From the IMG/VR virus record IMGVR_UViG_3300023184_000366, positions 1 to 31,497 of that record: 31,497 nt of DNA. One strand, written 5' to 3'. Every line of letters starts with the position of its first letter. The stretch's first letter is position 1. The notes beneath the pieces were generated by a model. The model had not been told where the DNA came from and did not search any database. It was given only the letters and a program-made list of their open reading frames with translations. Both the position numbers and the translations under genes were made by a program. This document shows, one piece after another, positions 7,243 through 13,638 of the stretch. This DNA is from a virus.

Positions 7243-7701
7243 ATGATTAACACCCGAACTTGTGGAACGTGCATTAAGTGCTGTGATGGTAACTTGGATG
7301 TTGTTATCAATGAACATGTTGTTCAAAAAGGGTCACCATGCCCGCATGTGTCCGTACACACTGGGTGTACGATATATCAAGACCGACCACCCATTTGTAG
7401 GGAGTTTGAATGCGCTTGGAAAAAGGACTTGCACATTCCAGAGTGGTTAAAACCAGAACACTCTAATGTAATCATTGTATACAAAGTGTTTGAAGGAATG
7501 GATTACACGCAAGCAATTGAGACAGACAGCGTTGTGTTAAGTGCCCAAGCCCTTAATTGGTTAATAACCGATGCAATTAAATGGAAATCCAATTTGGTAT
7601 ATCAAATAGGATCAAGAGGCTTTTATTGCATGGGATCTTCTGCATTTTGTAAAGCGTGGATAAAGGAACATAACGGGGTAGGAATTGCTTATGCAGAGTA
7701 A
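7243..7701 (+). CDS. YkgJ-like cysteine-cluster (zinc/iron-chelating) protein
   Basis: This 152-residue protein starts three bases after the oxygenase stop. Eight cysteines lie in the first 57 residues: CGTCIKCC (7-14), PCPH (32-35), GCTIY (41-45) and RPPICREFEC (48-57). The pattern CxxCxxCC...C...GC.IY..RP..CR.F.C matches the YkgJ family of predicted zinc- or iron-chelating proteins. The remaining 90 residues are ordinary and hold three further scattered cysteines near 129-136. YkgJ-type proteins have no well-proven activity. In this setting, between two Fe(II)-dependent oxygenase-type genes, a role in metal handling or in binding the same substrate is reasonable but inferred. The next gene begins inside its 3' end. 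Confidence 0.75.
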   Translation: MINTRTCGTCIKCCDGNLDVVINEHVVQKGSPCPHVSVHTGCTIYQDRPPICREFECAWKKDLHIPEWLKPEHSNVIIVYKVFEGMDYTQAIETDSVVLSAQALNWLITDAIKWKSNLVYQIGSRGFYCMGSSAFCKAWIKEHNGVGIAYAE

Positions 7702-8248
7702 ACTTGTCAGCCAATTCTTGTCACCCATAGAGTGCACAGAGATAAGAGAATCAATTGAATCAGAAGCATGGGGTGGCGATGACTGGGGTAGGAAATCATG
7801 CGATCTACCTAACAACTTAAAAATAGAAGAAGAAATGAAAAGGCAGTATGGGGAAGACTTAGTGTTCACTTATGCAAAATGGGTCAGGTATTCCACGCTG
7901 TACGGATCTCCAAAGGTTCCCCCTCACGTAGACATGCGCCCTTGTACCTATACTTTTGATATTCAATTACGCTCTACAGTTAACTGGCCCTTAGTTGTAA
8001 ATGGTGTTGAGTATTTGATGGGAAATGGCGATGCCGTGTTATATGGTGGAGAAGATCAACTTCACTGGAGACCGCCGTACCCCACAAAAGACCCGATGAA
8101 GTTTGTTGAAGTTGCTTTTTACCACTATGTAAAACCAAACCATTGGTCACTCACTGGTAGCATGACCCCAAGCGATAGCGATACATTGGCTAAACAAAAA
8201 ACAAAGAAGTTGCTAGATGAATACGAGAAAAAGATTAAGGGCGCTTAA
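7691..8248 (+). CDS. Cupin/double-stranded beta-helix protein, likely 2OG oxygenase-like
   Basis: The ATG at 7691 (185 residues) has GGGGTAGG upstream and is preferred over a TTG two codons earlier. PPHVDMRP supplies an HxD pair (H79, D81). It is followed by strand-like TYTFDIQLRS, WPLVVNG, a glycine turn (GNGDAVLYGGED), H125 (QLHWRPPYP) and VEVAFYHYV. This order (HxD, about 45 residues, His) is that of 2OG-Fe(II) oxygenases of the phage/eukaryote type with a compact core. The usual arginine or lysine co-substrate anchor is not obvious; K137 or H145 might serve. It may be an active third oxygenase or a metal-binding homologue. It overlaps both neighbours and ends in a lysine-rich helical tail. 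Confidence 0.7.
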   Translation: MQSKLVSQFLSPIECTEIRESIESEAWGGDDWGRKSCDLPNNLKIEEEMKRQYGEDLVFTYAKWVRYSTLYGSPKVPPHVDMRPCTYTFDIQLRSTVNWPLVVNGVEYLMGNGDAVLYGGEDQLHWRPPYPTKDPMKFVEVAFYHYVKPNHWSLTGSMTPSDSDTLAKQKTKKLLDEYEKKIKGA

Positions 8249-8985
8249 TGAAACAAATACTAGAACCACTTGACATTTATTGGGCACCTTATTGGATGAA
8301 GACAGATGTAACAAAGGACCTTAGCCATCTATTCCCTTCTCCAAAAACATTGTATGAAGAATGCCTAGAAAAGCAAATTGGTAACCCAGACCGATCTAAC
8401 TTTATAAATTGCCCAGCCGTGTCCGAAAAGATGAAACACACATATGTGTTTAGAACCATACAGGAAACTAAGGTTTCGTTAAATGGTTCAGATGTTGCTT
8501 ACGAACAAAACTTAAAGTGCCCAGCATACATAGAGCACCTACATGGGCCGACTATGGAAAACAATGAGCATCTTAACTATCACCATTGCTTATTGTTCTT
8601 CTCTTCAGAAAGCGTTATAGCAAGCATGACCGCTCCATACTTTGAGTTGCCAACCAGCCACAAGTACGGAATGATTGTTCCTGGAGAATATGATATTGGT
8701 CAATGGTACCGACCAATGAACATAGAGTTTAACCTGTGGAGTGGAGTCACTTCACTACATGTCAATGCTGGAGATGCCTTATGCTACATCCAGTTTCACA
8801 CAGACCGACCTGTGAGGCTGCATCGGTATCACGTAACCGAAGAGTTAAGTACCCTTGCCATGTCCTTAGTGCACATTAGTCCTTTACGATTCCTTGCAAG
8901 ATTGACAGAAAAATACAAGATGTTCAATAATGCCCAACTTAGAACCCGTGTTTTAAGGGAAATAAGAAAGAATATAGAGGAGTAG
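8248..8985 (+). CDS. Unknown protein of the oxygenase island, paralogue B
   Basis: This 245-residue protein has its ATG overlapping the previous stop (TAATGA). Motifs in the second half (ASMTAPYFELP, GMIVPGEYDIGQWYRP, NIEFNLW, NAGDALCYIQFHTDRPVRLHRY) correspond in order to those of the gene at 5287, suggesting an old duplication. GDALCYIQFHTDRPV resembles a beta-sandwich or cupin strand pair. The last 50 residues are helical and basic (ARLTEKYKMFNNAQLRTRV). The family may relate to DUF6065-type proteins, but I could not confirm this without a profile search. Placement directly after the third oxygenase-like gene suggests a shared pathway. Possible roles are enzyme partner, glycan-binding or modification; none is shown. 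Confidence 0.65.
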   Translation: MKQILEPLDIYWAPYWMKTDVTKDLSHLFPSPKTLYEECLEKQIGNPDRSNFINCPAVSEKMKHTYVFRTIQETKVSLNGSDVAYEQNLKCPAYIEHLHGPTMENNEHLNYHHCLLFFSSESVIASMTAPYFELPTSHKYGMIVPGEYDIGQWYRPMNIEFNLWSGVTSLHVNAGDALCYIQFHTDRPVRLHRYHVTEELSTLAMSLVHISPLRFLARLTEKYKMFNNAQLRTRVLREIRKNIEE

Positions 8986-8987
8986 TA

Positions 8988-9272
8988 ATGTTGAAACCAT
9001 CAGAAATCATAGAAGTAACACGCCGTTGGGGGCATAAAGACTATTGGACCAAAGTAAACATTATTGAGGCTTGGGCTTTTATGACCAAAATTTCAATCAT
9101 TGTTCCAGGTCTTATCTTTGATAAACAATGGTGGTGGATGTACCTTTTTGCCCTTGCATCAAGCATCGCCTTGGTTATCACGTCAACAATCAAGACCATG
9201 CCGACAATCATTTGGTTCAACTTTTGCTGGATGGTTCTAGCAACCACGGCTATCCTCAAGCACTTTTTCTGA
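8988..9272 (+). CDS. Small membrane protein with about three helices
   Basis: This 94-residue protein is preceded by GAGGAG 6 bases before the ATG. After a polar N-terminus there are three hydrophobic segments at about 28-44, 49-67 and 72-91, rich in Trp at the interfaces (DKQWWWMY, IIWFNFCW). There is no cleavable signal peptide pattern. It is the last gene of the island and lies just upstream of the endolysin gene, so it could be a holin or antiholin. Equally it could be an envelope protein tied to the modification island. The number and spacing of helices fit a class I holin, but composition alone does not decide. Confidence 0.55.
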   Translation: MLKPSEIIEVTRRWGHKDYWTKVNIIEAWAFMTKISIIVPGLIFDKQWWWMYLFALASSIALVITSTIKTMPTIIWFNFCWMVLATTAILKHFF

Positions 9273-9281
9273 GATTGATGG

Positions 9282-9287
9282 TAAAAT
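9282..9287 (+). promoter_or_regulatory. Candidate leaderless promoter of the endolysin gene
   Basis: TAAAAT, preceded by TGG (extended -10 type), ends 7 bases before the ATG at 9295. Transcription would then start at or next to the A of ATG. No good -35 is seen at 17 bases, and no Shine-Dalgarno lies between. Confidence 0.5.
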
Positions 9288-9294
9288 AGGGGTC

Positions 9295-9870
9295 ATGACA
9301 AAGATGCCTTGGCCTGTAGTTCCAATCAAATTCTGTGAACACCTAGAAGGTAAGAAGCCTTCCCAGATCACTCCTGCAATGCTTCGCAAGTTGTCGGTGG
9401 GTGGTCAGATGCACCACTGCGCCGCCCGTGCCTTTGAAGCAATGAAAGTTGCCGCACATGCTGATGGCGTTGTCTTGGCTCCGACTTCCAGCGGGGACAC
9501 ATTCCGCAGTATTGAGACCCAGACCAAAGGATTCCTTACTCGCTACCAGAAGGAAGTAATTCCAGACGCCACCACCCGTACATGGAATGGTGTGAAGTGG
9601 TACTTGAAGAAGGGTAACGCTCCTCTAGCGGCTCCTAACGATGACGCTAAGACCTGCTCACGACACATGCTTGGTATTGCCATTGACATTGCCAACACTG
9701 GCAATAAGAAAATCATGGACTGGCTCTTGGCTAACGAACAGAAGTTTGGTTTTAGCCATGAAGTAGTGGACATGCCAGGTGCTGAGAGTTGGCACATCCG
9801 CTTTACCGAAGGTAAGGCAATGCCTCAAGCAGTCCTTGACTACGAGGCAACGCTTCCTCCACAAGCGTAG
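9295..9870 (+). CDS. Endolysin, VanY/M15-type D-Ala-D-Ala carboxypeptidase-like
   Basis: This 191-residue protein shows the M15 metallopeptidase signature. SRHMLGIAID at 122-131 gives zinc ligands H124 and D131 (SxHxxGxAxD), and ESWHIRF at 164-170 gives the third ligand H167. The N-terminal 70 residues resemble the usual lead-in with TSSGDTFRS. The family cleaves peptidoglycan cross-link peptides (D-Ala-D-Ala carboxypeptidase or L-Ala-D-Glu endopeptidase). In a phage late region without vancomycin-resistance genes, a lysis enzyme is the natural reading. There is no cell-wall-binding domain and no signal peptide, so a holin should be needed for release. Two holin candidates lie downstream (14978, 17394) and one just upstream. 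It appears to have its own promoter. Confidence 0.85.
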   Translation: MTKMPWPVVPIKFCEHLEGKKPSQITPAMLRKLSVGGQMHHCAARAFEAMKVAAHADGVVLAPTSSGDTFRSIETQTKGFLTRYQKEVIPDATTRTWNGVKWYLKKGNAPLAAPNDDAKTCSRHMLGIAIDIANTGNKKIMDWLLANEQKFGFSHEVVDMPGAESWHIRFTEGKAMPQAVLDYEATLPPQA

Positions 9871-9881
9871 TGTAGAGCCTT

Positions 9882-10337
9882 ATGGCACCACGACCTAAAC
9901 CAGGACTAAGTAAGTCAACAAGAGATCGTTTAGTTGAGGGTTTAAACTATTACTCAGGTCAAGGTCTCATCCAAGAAGAGCGTGCTCGTAAGCGTGTAAA
10001 CGAGAAAACATTTACACCTAGCAGTCTCACTCCAATTCCATGGGATCCTAATACCACGTACTACCATCCACCTGATGAAAGTAGCCGTGTGGAAGCCTTT
10101 CGTTATGCTGCTTTGGAGGGCGCAAATGAAAATATTGGGTACACTGGCACACTATTTGTTCGCTTTATCAAGCATGGTACGCCTTGGAAATACCTAAATG
10201 TTCCATCACACATTTATCAATCATTTGCGTCGGCTCAGTCAAAAGGGCGCTATATTAACTCGGTACTCAATAACTTTCCAAACAGTAGGGCATCGGGCGA
10301 TGAAGAGAGCACGTTTTTCGTACAATCTCAAATGTAA
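9882..10337 (+). CDS. KTSC-domain protein
   Basis: This 151-residue protein starts at ATG 11 bases after the endolysin stop; the ribosome-binding site is weak. Residues 1-65 are basic and Pro-rich. Residues about 66-133 match the KTSC domain: LFVRFIKHGTPWKYLNVP, IYQSF and A-SKGRYINSVL. The KTSC fold is small and found alone or joined to lysyl-tRNA synthetase, phage and plasmid proteins; its function is unclear, with RNA or protein binding proposed. The C-terminal 18 residues are polar. It sits between lysis and packaging genes. I assign the domain with fair confidence but no function. Confidence 0.7.
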   Translation: MAPRPKPGLSKSTRDRLVEGLNYYSGQGLIQEERARKRVNEKTFTPSSLTPIPWDPNTTYYHPPDESSRVEAFRYAALEGANENIGYTGTLFVRFIKHGTPWKYLNVPSHIYQSFASAQSKGRYINSVLNNFPNSRASGDEESTFFVQSQM

Positions 10338-10339
10338 GC

Positions 10340-10606
10340 ATGAATAAGGTCCATGGCTTTGGACGCATTTATTGGATCATCAGGGATTTTGTAGATCTGC
10401 GTACACCTCTGATGTGTACAGGTTTCATGAAAGAAACCGACTACCCATGGCGACATGGTAAAGGTGTCCAAATTAGAACATCTAAATACACTCTGCAAAT
10501 AGGATTGTGTAAGCGCCGTGAGGTACTCACTGAAACAGACGGTATATTACAAGCCATAGGAGGGCGTGATTTGGATACGCCCGCACGAGAGATAGGGATG
10601 TGGTGA
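10340..10606 (+). CDS. Small unknown protein
   Basis: This 88-residue product starts 2 bases after the KTSC gene stop and ends with TGATG overlapping the next start. It is basic, with mixed strand-like segments (GRIYWIIRDFVDL, KYTLQIGLCKRREV) and two cysteines. No motif, membrane segment or family is recognised. Tight spacing with both neighbours supports that it is a real gene. Confidence 0.5.
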   Translation: MNKVHGFGRIYWIIRDFVDLRTPLMCTGFMKETDYPWRHGKGVQIRTSKYTLQIGLCKRREVLTETDGILQAIGGRDLDTPAREIGMW

Positions 10607-10839
10607 TGAGTTTTTTTGTTAAGAAGACAGAACCAAAAGAGATAAAGATTCCACAAAGGATCCGTAACTTGGACCGTGCGTCACTGCTCCAGTGGTTTGA
10701 TAACAGTATTATGAGTCTTGGAGCCAGTTTTGATAAATGGCGGTATCACGATGGTCCTATCGGAGAAGTGGATGATGCCATCATTGCACTCAATAATATT
10801 TGGGAAGAATTACAGGGAAGAGTTGACGCCCATAATTAA
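10606..10839 (+). CDS. Small unknown helical protein
   Basis: This 77-residue product uses the ATG at 10606, which overlaps the preceding TGA; a GTG two codons earlier is possible. After a basic N-terminus (KKTEPKEIKIPQRIR) the rest is predicted amphipathic helix (LLQWFDNSIMSLGASFDKWR and EVDDAIIALNNIWEELQGRV). No motif is recognised. It lies in the run of small genes ahead of the terminase, and its end carries the -35 of the next promoter. Confidence 0.55.
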   Translation: MSFFVKKTEPKEIKIPQRIRNLDRASLLQWFDNSIMSLGASFDKWRYHDGPIGEVDDAIIALNNIWEELQGRVDAHN

Positions 10840-10851
10840 TTCTGGTACCCT
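10823..10851 (+). promoter_or_regulatory. Sigma-70-type promoter, near-leaderless
   Basis: TTGACG (10823-10828), a 17-base spacer and extended -10 TGGTACCCT (TACCCT at 10846-10851) stand 7 bases before the ATG at 10859. There is no Shine-Dalgarno in the remaining bases, so the transcript would begin at about the start codon. Confidence 0.55.
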
Positions 10852-10858
10852 CACACTT

Positions 10859-11143
10859 ATGACAAACAACACGGAAACCAAACCAGTAATTACCAATCTA
10901 GATAAAGGTGATAAGCGCCGACTCACTAACGCTATTAATGACCTTTTCATGCTCACTGAATCTTACGCTTCTAAGATATTCACGACATCCCCTGATGATG
11001 CAGAAGCCACTCTTTTGGACATCAAAAACCTCACGATGCTTCTTGAAGATGCCGCCGCTCTAATTGCACAAGTTCGCCCAGCCAGAGTTAGTCAACCAAG
11101 CCCTGACCAAGGTCAGATGAAGTTTGACAACGACGCCTATTAA
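10859..11143 (+). CDS. Small acidic protein before the large terminase; possible small terminase
   Basis: The frame is open from 10718, but the ATG at 10859 (94 residues, MTNNTETKPVI) follows a strong promoter and avoids overlapping the preceding gene. Residues 13-73 look like two helices joined by an acidic turn (DKGDKRRLTNAINDLFMLTE, then DDAEATLLDIKNLTMLLEDA), and a short polar tail follows (QPSPDQGQMKFDNDAY). It is immediately upstream of the large terminase gene, a usual place for the small subunit. It is short for that family and no helix-turn-helix is evident, so the assignment is weak. Confidence 0.5.
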   Translation: MTNNTETKPVITNLDKGDKRRLTNAINDLFMLTESYASKIFTTSPDDAEATLLDIKNLTMLLEDAAALIAQVRPARVSQPSPDQGQMKFDNDAY

Positions 11144-11154
11144 TCGTCTATGCT
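11124..11154 (+). promoter_or_regulatory. Candidate leaderless promoter of the terminase gene
   Basis: TTGACA (11124-11129) and TATGCT (11149-11154) are 19 bases apart. The -10 box ends 6 bases before the GTG at 11161, where no Shine-Dalgarno is present. Confidence 0.5.
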
Positions 11155-11160
11155 AGGTCT

Positions 11161-12726
11161 GTGCTTACAGACGACGAACTAGACGAAAACCTTTTAGCCG
11201 AAGACGTAGCCGAAGAGTTAGACGAGACTTCGGCGGAGTTTCTTGACGAATTGGTTAAACGGATTATTGTATTTACTGAAGAGTTTTGTGATATTGAATT
11301 CTTTCCGTATCAGGTTCCCATTGCTTATCGTTTGATTGAATCTGTCGTTCTTGGTGACGGTGAAGAAATAACTGTTGTCGCAACACGTCAAAGTGGTAAG
11401 TCCGAAGTGCTCTCTAATGTGATGGCTTCCATGATGGTTATCTTGCCCAAATTGGCAAAGGTGTATCCGACATGGTTAGAGAAGTTTGAGCGAGGTTTTT
11501 GGTGCGGCGTGTTTGCTCCTGTAGAAGATCAAGCCGACACTGTCTTTAGTCGTATCGTTGGCAAGTTAACAAGTGAGCATGCCCTTGACTTCCTCCTAGA
11601 TCCTGAGATTGATGACAAAGCCACATCAGGTGGAGCACGAGGTAAAGGACGCATCATCACTTTGAAGCATTCAGGTTCTCTCTGCCGTATGCAAACTTGT
11701 AACCCAAAAGCCAAGATTGAATCAAAAACGTATCACTTCATTCTGATTGATGAGGCTCAAGGCGCCGACGAGTTCATGATTGCCAAATCTATTAAGCCAA
11801 TGCTTGCTTTTAATAACGGAAGCATCTGCCTCACAGGAACGGCTACCCGAAACAAGTGCTACTTCTACAAGATGATTCAGTACAACAAAAGACGAATGGT
11901 CAATGGTGGTCGTAAGACCCGCCCTGCACACTTTGAGTACGACTGGAAGATTGCTGCTAAGTACAACGCCAACTATGGCAAGTTTATTGCCAAAGAAAAA
12001 CTACGCATCGGGGAAGACTCTGATGAGTTCCAAATGTCTTATCAAAACAAGTGGGTCCTTGATAGAGGTATGTTTGTCACAGATGAGCGCTTAGAGAGGC
12101 TCTATGACCCCTCTATGGGGCTTGTAAAGCAATGGTGGAGGACACCCGTAGTGGTTGGTATTGACGTTGCTCGCTCTAACGACTCCACGGTAGTGACGGT
12201 CTGCTGGGTTGACTGGGACCACCCAGACCCTTTTGGCTTCCACGAGCATCGTGTCCTCAACTGGCTGGAGATTAACAACGAGGAATGGGAAACGCAATAC
12301 TTCCAAATCATTGACTTCTTGCGCAACTATGACCCTCTCAGAATTGGTATTGATTCTCAGGGTGTAGGTGGCGCTGTGGCTGAACGCTTCAAAGTTCTCT
12401 TGCCAGATATTGAAGTAGTTTCCGTATCCTCAGACTCTAAAGCGCAGCACGAGCGTTGGGTTCATCTAACAGAACTGATTCAGAGAGAGCAATTAATTAT
12501 TCCAGGGCACTCTAAGGCTAAACGTACCCGTGGTTGGAAGCGCTTTAACCAGCAAATGGGTGATCTAGAAAAGGCTTATCGTGGTCCGTACATGTTGGCA
12601 GAGGCTCCTAATGAAAAAGGCGCTTTTGACGACTACCCCGATTCCCTTGCTATTGCTTGCTTTATGACCATGACGGATACCATGCCCCAGATACAGGTAG
12701 CGGAATCTCCATTCTTCGGTCGCTAA
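11161..12726 (+). CDS. terL: Terminase large subunit
   Basis: This 521-residue protein starts at GTG. An acidic N-terminal 35 residues precede an ATPase domain with the terminase-type Walker A TRQSGKS (75-81), Walker B and catalytic pair LIDEAQ (195-200), and coupling motif TGTATR (225-230). The C-terminal RNase H-like nuclease domain has VVGIDVARSND (D335), IGIDSQGVGG (D398) and DDYPDSLAIA (D494), the expected three acidic residues. It pumps DNA into the prohead through the portal and cuts concatemers. Length and motif spacing are normal and the gene looks intact. A promoter lies directly before it. The packaging mode (cos, pac or headful) cannot be read from this sequence. Confidence 0.95.
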   Translation: MLTDDELDENLLAEDVAEELDETSAEFLDELVKRIIVFTEEFCDIEFFPYQVPIAYRLIESVVLGDGEEITVVATRQSGKSEVLSNVMASMMVILPKLAKVYPTWLEKFERGFWCGVFAPVEDQADTVFSRIVGKLTSEHALDFLLDPEIDDKATSGGARGKGRIITLKHSGSLCRMQTCNPKAKIESKTYHFILIDEAQGADEFMIAKSIKPMLAFNNGSICLTGTATRNKCYFYKMIQYNKRRMVNGGRKTRPAHFEYDWKIAAKYNANYGKFIAKEKLRIGEDSDEFQMSYQNKWVLDRGMFVTDERLERLYDPSMGLVKQWWRTPVVVGIDVARSNDSTVVTVCWVDWDHPDPFGFHEHRVLNWLEINNEEWETQYFQIIDFLRNYDPLRIGIDSQGVGGAVAERFKVLLPDIEVVSVSSDSKAQHERWVHLTELIQREQLIIPGHSKAKRTRGWKRFNQQMGDLEKAYRGPYMLAEAPNEKGAFDDYPDSLAIACFMTMTDTMPQIQVAESPFFGR

Positions 12727-12775
12727 ATGGTGCTAATCTTAGATATTAATTAATTCAACCCTCACGGAGGCTTAC

Positions 12776-13177
12776 GTGAACGTAGCACCAGCACCACAAT
12801 TCCCAGAGCGCTCACCGAACGTTTTTGAACGTTCAATGGCGCCAAGCATCCCAGGCAACCGAGGACCGTTGCGTTTTGAAGAAGGTGTCGCAACTGACAC
12901 TGACGTTCCAAACGACTTCGCCAAGGGCGCATACATGGATCCGACATCTGCTCCAGGTCGTCAGAACCATAACAACCCTGAGATGTTTTACAAGTACCCA
13001 GAAGAGACTATGCGTGAGCGTGCTCACGTTGGCTCCGCTTCATGGATTGAAGCCCCATCGGTTTTGAGCGAATTCGTTCAAGGCTCAATGGCAGGCGACG
13101 GCATGCCAGCATTTGAGTACGAGTACAACAGCGGCGGTCACATGAACCGCATGAACCCAACAGTCGTTAACGACTAA
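12776..13177 (+). CDS. Unknown protein downstream of terminase
   Basis: This 133-residue product starts at GTG, supported by CGGAGG (12765-12770) six bases upstream. It is rich in Pro, Asn, Gly and Met and has little hydrophobic core (SPNVFERSMAPSIPGNRGP, NHNNPEMFYKYPEETM, ends GGHMNRMNPTVVND). It may be largely disordered, as are some packaging-motor or capsid accessory proteins. GC content is visibly higher than in the island upstream. No family is recognised. Confidence 0.55.
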   Translation: MNVAPAPQFPERSPNVFERSMAPSIPGNRGPLRFEEGVATDTDVPNDFAKGAYMDPTSAPGRQNHNNPEMFYKYPEETMRERAHVGSASWIEAPSVLSEFVQGSMAGDGMPAFEYEYNSGGHMNRMNPTVVND

Positions 13178-13179
13178 GT

Positions 13180-13638
13180 ATGGAAGGCGGCGCCGACGCA
13201 GGCGCCAGCACATCCGACAGCGATGTTAATGGTGGGGGGAGTCCAACGACTCCCCCTACTAATACCCAAAGTGGGATAGCCATCGGTCAGGTGTACGCTG
13301 GGGCTGGATTCTTTGCTGGTGCGGTTAAATCCCGCAAGCAACATTTCCACGAGACTCAGCAGCAGTACCGACGCCCTGATTACGGGACAGGTGACCGCAA
13401 CCCAATGATAGGACACACGCCAGGTCCTAAGGGCGGCATTGATATGAAGCGCAATATGTCTGGTCTGGGTGTGGGTTACACAGATGCTCTTGACTTGTTT
13501 AAGCCACAAGGCACTTCTGTCAACAAGAAATCTAATGGTGTAAAACGCCAATACCGTGCTATTGATCCTCAGCGTCGTCGTAACGCAGGTACCCGTGCGT
13601 ACATCAAGAACAACCCTAAAAACAAAGACGGCATCTGA
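13180..13638 (+). CDS. Unknown basic, low-complexity protein
   Basis: This 152-residue protein starts two bases after the preceding stop. The first 32 residues are Gly/Ser/Thr/Asp-rich and disordered. A short hydrophobic stretch (IAIGQVYAGAGFFAGAV, about 32-49) follows and could be a membrane-associated helix. The remainder is strongly basic (RQYRAIDPQRRRNAGTRAYI). Such a layout could bind DNA or sit in the virion. No known domain is visible. Its stop TGATG overlaps the next start. Confidence 0.5.
   Translation: MEGGADAGASTSDSDVNGGGSPTTPPTNTQSGIAIGQVYAGAGFFAGAVKSRKQHFHETQQQYRRPDYGTGDRNPMIGHTPGPKGGIDMKRNMSGLGVGYTDALDLFKPQGTSVNKKSNGVKRQYRAIDPQRRRNAGTRAYIKNNPKNKDGI

Noticed and set aside
9295-9870. 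VanY-like gene as an antibiotic-resistance determinant
   Set aside because: Phage late-gene context, no accompanying resistance genes and the motif set of phage M15 endolysins favour lysis.
10718-10858. Upstream extension of the frame before the terminase
   Set aside because: It overlaps the preceding gene and precedes a good promoter; the ATG at 10859 fits better.
12091-12326. Overlapping minus-strand frames inside the terminase gene
   Set aside because: They are shadows of the high-confidence terminase nuclease domain and have no ribosome-binding site.
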